The notes under the pieces were generated by a model, which saw only the letters and a list, made by a program, of their open reading frames with translations, did not search any database and was not told where the DNA came from. A program made the translations under genes and the position numbers. From Acidobacteriota bacterium (GTDB lineage: Bacteria > Actinomycetota > Acidimicrobiia > Spongiisociales > UBA5794), in contig JADFQA010000015.1 in assembly GCA_022562055.1 (NCBI GenBank), positions 1-64,000 on the forward strand: 64,000 bases of DNA, written 5' to 3'. Each line of letters starts with the position of its first letter. Within the stretch, counting starts at the first letter, position 1. This document shows, in pieces, positions 60,658 through 64,000 of this stretch.

Positions 60658-62112
60658 GTGACCGTCCGTGTAAGAATCGCGCCATCACCGACCGGCTATC
60701 TGCATGTCGGTACCGCCCGCGCGGCGTTGTACAACTATCTCTTTGCTCGTCACAACCGTGGCACGTTCATCCTGCGTAGCGATGACACCGACACGGCGCG
60801 ATCTACGCAGGAGTTCTCAGACAGCATTGTCGATTCAATGAAATGGCTCGGGCTGGAATGGGACGAAGGGATTGTCGTTGGCGGACCACAAACGACATAC
60901 CGGCAGTCCGAGCGGCTCGACCGATATCGCGAGGTCGCGATGCAGCTAGTTGTTGAGGGCAAGGCTTACTACTCGTTTGCCAGCCCGGAACAGCTCGAAG
61001 AATTTCGGAACCAAGCGCGTCGAGATGGAACTTCGCCGGCGTACGACGGCCGGTTCAAGGTGTCGCAGGACGAGGCGCAGCAGCGACTGGCGGGCGGGGA
61101 GAAGGCCACGGTGCGGTTTGCGGTCCCGCGTCCCGGAGAGACGGTGTTCAACGATGTCGTGCGTGGCGATGTGCGCTTCGATCATATCCAGGTCGACGAC
61201 TTTGTGATCCTTCGCTCGAACGGCACACCGACGTATCACCTGGCGAGCACAGTGGACGACGTCGACTTTGCAATCACGCACGTCATTCGCGGCGAAGACA
61301 TTTTGTCGTCGACACCAAAACACATCCTTCTGACCAAAGCAATGGGCGCCGAGCCGCCGATTTACGCCCATCTTCCGCTGCTGATGGGTCCGGACGGGAA
61401 GAAGTTGTCCAAGCGACACGGTCACACCGCGCTAGCCGCGTATCGCGATGCTGGTTTCCTACCGGCCGCGGTTGTCAACTACCTTGCGCTGCTTGGGTGG
61501 AGTCCCGGTGACGATGACACCGTGATCGATTTGGCAGGCATGGTTGAGAAGTTTGATCTCAACCGGGTCTCGAAAAACCCGGCGATCTTCGACGTTGAGA
61601 AGCTCGAGTGGATGAACGGTGTGTACATTCGTGACATGGATCGCTCGGCGTTTGTCTCCCTCATTGAACCGCTTGTCGAGGACGATCTTGGTCGACAGTT
61701 GAGCCCGGAGGAATCTGAGGTGCTCGCTGCAATGGCGCCGCTCGTGCAAGAGCGTACCAAGCGTCTCACCGAGATTGCTCCGCAGATGCGATTCCTGTTT
61801 GTTGACGTTTCATATGACGAGACTTCGTGGCAGAAAGTCATGACGAAGCCGGACGCCGCCCGGGCGGTCAGTGCCGCGGCTCAGGCGTTGAGCTCCCTCA
61901 GTGATTTTTCGACCGAGTCCGTCGAACAGGCCTTGCGTGCGATGCTTGAGTCTGAAGACCTGAACCCACGTAAGGGTTTTCAGCCGTTGCGTGTTGCGAT
62001 CTCAGGTTCGTCTGTGAGTCTGCCACTGTTCGAGTCGATCACCGCACTCGGCAGAGATACCACGCTGGCCCGGCTCAACACTGTTACGGAGTTGCTGGCC
62101 GCAGACCACTGA
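60658..62112 (+). CDS. gltX: Glutamyl-tRNA synthetase, 484 aa
   Basis: Class I synthetase. RIAPSPTGYLHVGTARAALY holds the HIGH-type motif (HVGT) and GPDGKKLSKRHGHTALAAYR the KMSKS-type LSKRHG. YSFASPEQLEEFRNQARRDG and NGTPTYHLASTVDDVDFAIT, then HVIRGEDILSSTPKH are standard GluRS regions. With no GlnRS in view and gatCAB present it is probably nondiscriminating, charging tRNA-Gln with Glu. Starts GTG 60658. Confidence 0.93.
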   Translation: MTVRVRIAPSPTGYLHVGTARAALYNYLFARHNRGTFILRSDDTDTARSTQEFSDSIVDSMKWLGLEWDEGIVVGGPQTTYRQSERLDRYREVAMQLVVEGKAYYSFASPEQLEEFRNQARRDGTSPAYDGRFKVSQDEAQQRLAGGEKATVRFAVPRPGETVFNDVVRGDVRFDHIQVDDFVILRSNGTPTYHLASTVDDVDFAITHVIRGEDILSSTPKHILLTKAMGAEPPIYAHLPLLMGPDGKKLSKRHGHTALAAYRDAGFLPAAVVNYLALLGWSPGDDDTVIDLAGMVEKFDLNRVSKNPAIFDVEKLEWMNGVYIRDMDRSAFVSLIEPLVEDDLGRQLSPEESEVLAAMAPLVQERTKRLTEIAPQMRFLFVDVSYDETSWQKVMTKPDAARAVSAAAQALSSLSDFSTESVEQALRAMLESEDLNPRKGFQPLRVAISGSSVSLPLFESITALGRDTTLARLNTVTELLAADH

Positions 62113-62140
62113 AGAAGTCAACCGCCGTGTCAAGGGGTGG

Positions 62141-63493
62141 TTACCCGCGAGTCATCCAGATGGCGGCGGCTCCGTCGACAGTGACGATCGCGACGACCGT
62201 GCGATCACCCCAGTCGATGACAGCAATGTTGGACTCGAACCGCGCCCCCTCGGGCGTCACGAGGGTGAAGTCCTCTTGAAAGTTATCGCCTTCGAGCGAC
62301 AGTGCGACCAAAGTGTTTCGGCGTTGATTTGGTACTAACACCTCCCACTTGCCGTCCCCATCGAGGTCGCCGACGTAAGCACCGTCGAGGGTTCGGGAGT
62401 TGATCGTGTGCGATGAGTAGTCGCCTTTGATCGCAACGGATTCGAGACGGCCGTTGACGATGCGTAGTGCTTGCAGGCAGCCACCGATGTGGGGTGTGAG
62501 AATGGTGAGGATCAGCGGGCCCTCGGGGTCGTCAACGATGGCGAGCTGGTGACGCCACCGGTTGCCCTGCCCGATTGGGGCGCTCTCCGCTAGCAACGTG
62601 CCGTCGAGATCGAATACCGCCATTCGAGACCCGTCCGAAGCGTTCGATATCGTCACTACGACTTCTGTCTCACCGTTTCCCGTGACATCACCGAGCATTG
62701 CGGAGCGTCCTTCGATGACGTCGGGCTCGTCGAGGACGACCCGGGACCGAATCGCGCCGTTGTCTTCGATCACAACGAAGCCGCCGGCTTCGATTGCGTC
62801 GCCGACTATTCCGTGGTTGAGCCGGCTGACAGGGTCGGTGAGTGCGACGATGAAGGCGCCATCCGTCGCAAGAAGTGTGTCATTGAGCAAGTTCACAGGG
62901 GTCTCGGAATAATCGTTCGGTGTCCCGATAGCGACAATGTCTTCGCTGAAGACCCACGCCCAGCCGTCGCCAAACGGGACAGCGCCCGTCTGTGCGGTCC
63001 GGTCGGGGAGATCAACAAAACCAACGTTGTCGCCCACGGAGCCGAACATCGGGTCGGGACCTACACCGGCCCACTGCACGGCCCCTTCTAGGCCTATGCC
63101 ATCGTTGGTCAGAGTGGCGCGGGTGAGCGCACTGTCCGTCACTGAGGCGACCGAGATGTACAGGTCCCCCGACACGACCGCAAGGTCGATACGTATCGAT
63201 TCGGGATCGACGAGGAAGCTGATGGGCGGGGCAAATGTCCCACCGTTCGAGATCGGCTGTTCTGCGAGGTTGCCAGACGGAGCACGTGAAGATCGAATGG
63301 GGGAGTAGGGGAGGTCGGTATCGGAAAGAGGGACAGGAGTCGGCCCGTCAACCGACAAACTTGTTGGCGGGGGAGCGGCGGCGACTGAAAGCGGTCCGCT
63401 CGTGCTCGGGGTGTCTGTGGCTGATGGACTCGATGTTGTTGAGCATGCAGTCGCAACGATTGCGAGGACGGCGACGGTATGGCGCAAATGCAT
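62141..63493 (-). CDS. Secreted lipoprotein with FG-GAP/VCBS-like repeats, 450 aa
   Basis: Start ATG 63493 gives a signal peptide with lipobox (MHLRHTVAVLAIVATACSTT). After a Ser/Thr/Pro linker come beta-rich repeats. MLGDVTGNGETEVVVTISNA and AYVGDLDGDGKWEVLVPNQR are FG-GAP/VCBS-type D-x-D-G Ca2+ repeats. It probably folds as a propeller outside the cell. Function unknown. Confidence 0.75.
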   Translation of the reverse strand: MHLRHTVAVLAIVATACSTTSSPSATDTPSTSGPLSVAAAPPPTSLSVDGPTPVPLSDTDLPYSPIRSSRAPSGNLAEQPISNGGTFAPPISFLVDPESIRIDLAVVSGDLYISVASVTDSALTRATLTNDGIGLEGAVQWAGVGPDPMFGSVGDNVGFVDLPDRTAQTGAVPFGDGWAWVFSEDIVAIGTPNDYSETPVNLLNDTLLATDGAFIVALTDPVSRLNHGIVGDAIEAGGFVVIEDNGAIRSRVVLDEPDVIEGRSAMLGDVTGNGETEVVVTISNASDGSRMAVFDLDGTLLAESAPIGQGNRWRHQLAIVDDPEGPLILTILTPHIGGCLQALRIVNGRLESVAIKGDYSSHTINSRTLDGAYVGDLDGDGKWEVLVPNQRRNTLVALSLEGDNFQEDFTLVTPEGARFESNIAVIDWGDRTVVAIVTVDGAAAIWMTRG

Positions 63494-63559
63494 GCGTGCA
63501 TCGTAGTGGCGGTCTGAGATTGCCACTTTGGCTGCGGAAGCGTATCCTTGCGGCTCCAT

Positions 63560-63631
63560 TCGGAGGTGGTGTAATTGGTAACACGCCGGGTTCTGGTCCC
63601 GTCATTGGGGGTTCGAGTCCTCCCCTCCGAG
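63560..63631 (+). tRNA. tRNA-Gln (anticodon CTG)
   Basis: Acceptor TCGGAGG pairs with CCTCCGA (63624-63630), D-arm TGGTGTAATTGGTAACAC, anticodon loop TTCTGGT with anticodon CTG, T-arm GGGGG-TTCGAGT-CCTCC. CCA is not encoded. It reads CAG codons. Confidence 0.95.
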
Positions 63632-63658
63632 CCGGCGACCTTCCCGTAGGTCGCTCTC

Positions 63659-63731
63659 GGCCCCGTCGTCTAGAGGCCTAGGACGCCGCCCTCTCAAGGC
63701 GGTAACGCCGGTTCAAATCCGGTCGGGGCTA
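63659..63731 (+). tRNA. tRNA-Glu (anticodon CTC)
   Basis: Acceptor GGCCCCG pairs with CGGGGCT (first pair G-U), TCGTCTAGAGGCCTAGGA D-arm, anticodon stem CCGCC/GGCGG with loop CTCTCAA (anticodon CTC), T-loop TTCAAAT. CCA is encoded at 63732-63734. Reads GAG codons. Confidence 0.95.
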
Positions 63732-63734
63732 CCA

Positions 63735-63830
63735 GCAGAAACCCTTGCAATGGGGGCTGTCGCATAGATGGCCGCCGAGCGGGGGTTTTTGGCGTGTCTG
63801 GGTTAGGCCGCGTCGATCCTTGTTCCGGGT
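63735..63830. other. Spacer between tRNA-Glu and transposase
   Basis: Contains CCGC-CGA-GCGG followed by GGGTTTTT (63774-63790), a short possible terminator for the tRNA pair. No gene. Confidence 0.4.
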
Positions 63831-64000
63831 TTAGATGGCTGCGAGTCTCTGGCGGTGGATTTTGAGCAGGTTGTGGACGGTGCACACGAGTCGCCACTCA
63901 CTTGACGTTGCATCGAGTCCTCTGTTCGAGAATCGCCGAAACCCGAGGTTGGCTTTGATGTTCCCGAAGACCGTCTCGACGGTGGTTTTGCGTTTGGCAT
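63831..64000 (-). CDS. C-terminal part of an IS1182/IS5-like transposase (runs off window)
   Basis: Reading from the right edge: AKRKTTVETVFGNIKANLGF, RRFSNRGLDATSSEWRLVCT then VHNLLKIHRQRLAAI and TAA at 63831-63833. The ETVFG..K..LGFRRF..RG and EWRLVCT.HNLLK pattern is the C-terminal DDE (Glu) region of IS1182-like transposases. The overlapping frame with its own start at 64000 is a shadow. The gene body lies outside the window. Confidence 0.82.
   Translation of the reverse strand, partial: AKRKTTVETVFGNIKANLGFRRFSNRGLDATSSEWRLVCTVHNLLKIHRQRLAAI

Noticed and set aside
1-64000. CRISPR array
   Set aside because: No regularly spaced direct repeats with unique spacers were seen on reading through; the only repeats are the 25-bp tandem pair and the 38-bp pair.

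Overview
The window looks like chromosomal DNA from a high-GC Gram-positive bacterium, most likely an actinobacterium of the Acidimicrobiia type. This is inference from style, not from a marker gene. Supporting signs are several lipoproteins with long Thr-rich linkers after the lipobox, a RecQ helicase fused to a phosphoribosyltransferase, an AbiE-like pair of actinobacterial type, a xylFHG transporter with a single-domain ATPase, GatCAB in place of a visible GlnRS, frequent GTG starts and many 1-4 nt ORF overlaps.

Region 1 (about 1-15.6 kb) is an accessory island dense in toxin-antitoxin (TA) and nucleic-acid-targeting genes, with many decaying pieces. From left to right it holds an N-terminal gene fragment behind palindromic operators, a frameshifted HigA remnant, an unknown 169-aa protein, an Mrr_N-CBS-HEPN fusion, a XRE antitoxin with a 52-bp operator palindrome and a truncated nucleotidyltransferase toxin, an intact higBA, a frameshifted Phd antitoxin, an AbiEi/AbiEii-like pair with its own operator, an alcohol dehydrogenase with a truncated vapB beside it, a class V aminotransferase, RecQ-PRTase, two secreted proteins (a lipoprotein and a PKD protein), a HicA-like/HTH pair, and a second dehydrogenase (decayed) beside an intact vapBC. 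The last module is flanked by 38-bp imperfect direct repeats.

Region 2 (about 15.6-30.6 kb) is sugar metabolism. A minus-strand cluster (Gfo/Idh, SDR, an internally deleted SDR, a YdjC/ChbG-type deacetylase) diverges from a xylFHG-type ABC transporter. Two identical perfect 14-bp palindromes of LacI type lie in the intergenic region. Downstream are a secreted protease-like lipoprotein, an ACT-like protein, xylose isomerase and xylulokinase. The transporter, isomerase and kinase together form a xylose uptake and entry route into the pentose phosphate pathway.

Region 3 (about 30.6-39.4 kb) is mixed: acyl-CoA synthetase plus enoyl-CoA hydratase, a collapsed LAL/LuxR regulator, a DUF4395 plus thioredoxin-like pair behind hairpins, a secreted 5'-nucleotidase, an MgtC-like protein and a complete IS30-family element whose right end abuts and completes the stop codon of an Ig-like gene.

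Region 4 (about 39.5-63.8 kb) is core metabolism: dapC-dapD-dapE (succinylase branch of lysine/DAP synthesis), gatCAB plus a HAD phosphatase, PEP carboxylase, tupBCA tungstate uptake, serA, pgpA, an S9 peptidase, ilvE, an FAH-family enzyme, gltX, and tRNA-Gln(CTG) plus tRNA-Glu(CTC). GltX, GatCAB and both tRNAs in one window are the parts needed for indirect Gln-tRNA synthesis. The window ends inside an IS1182/IS5-like transposase just downstream of tRNA-Glu.
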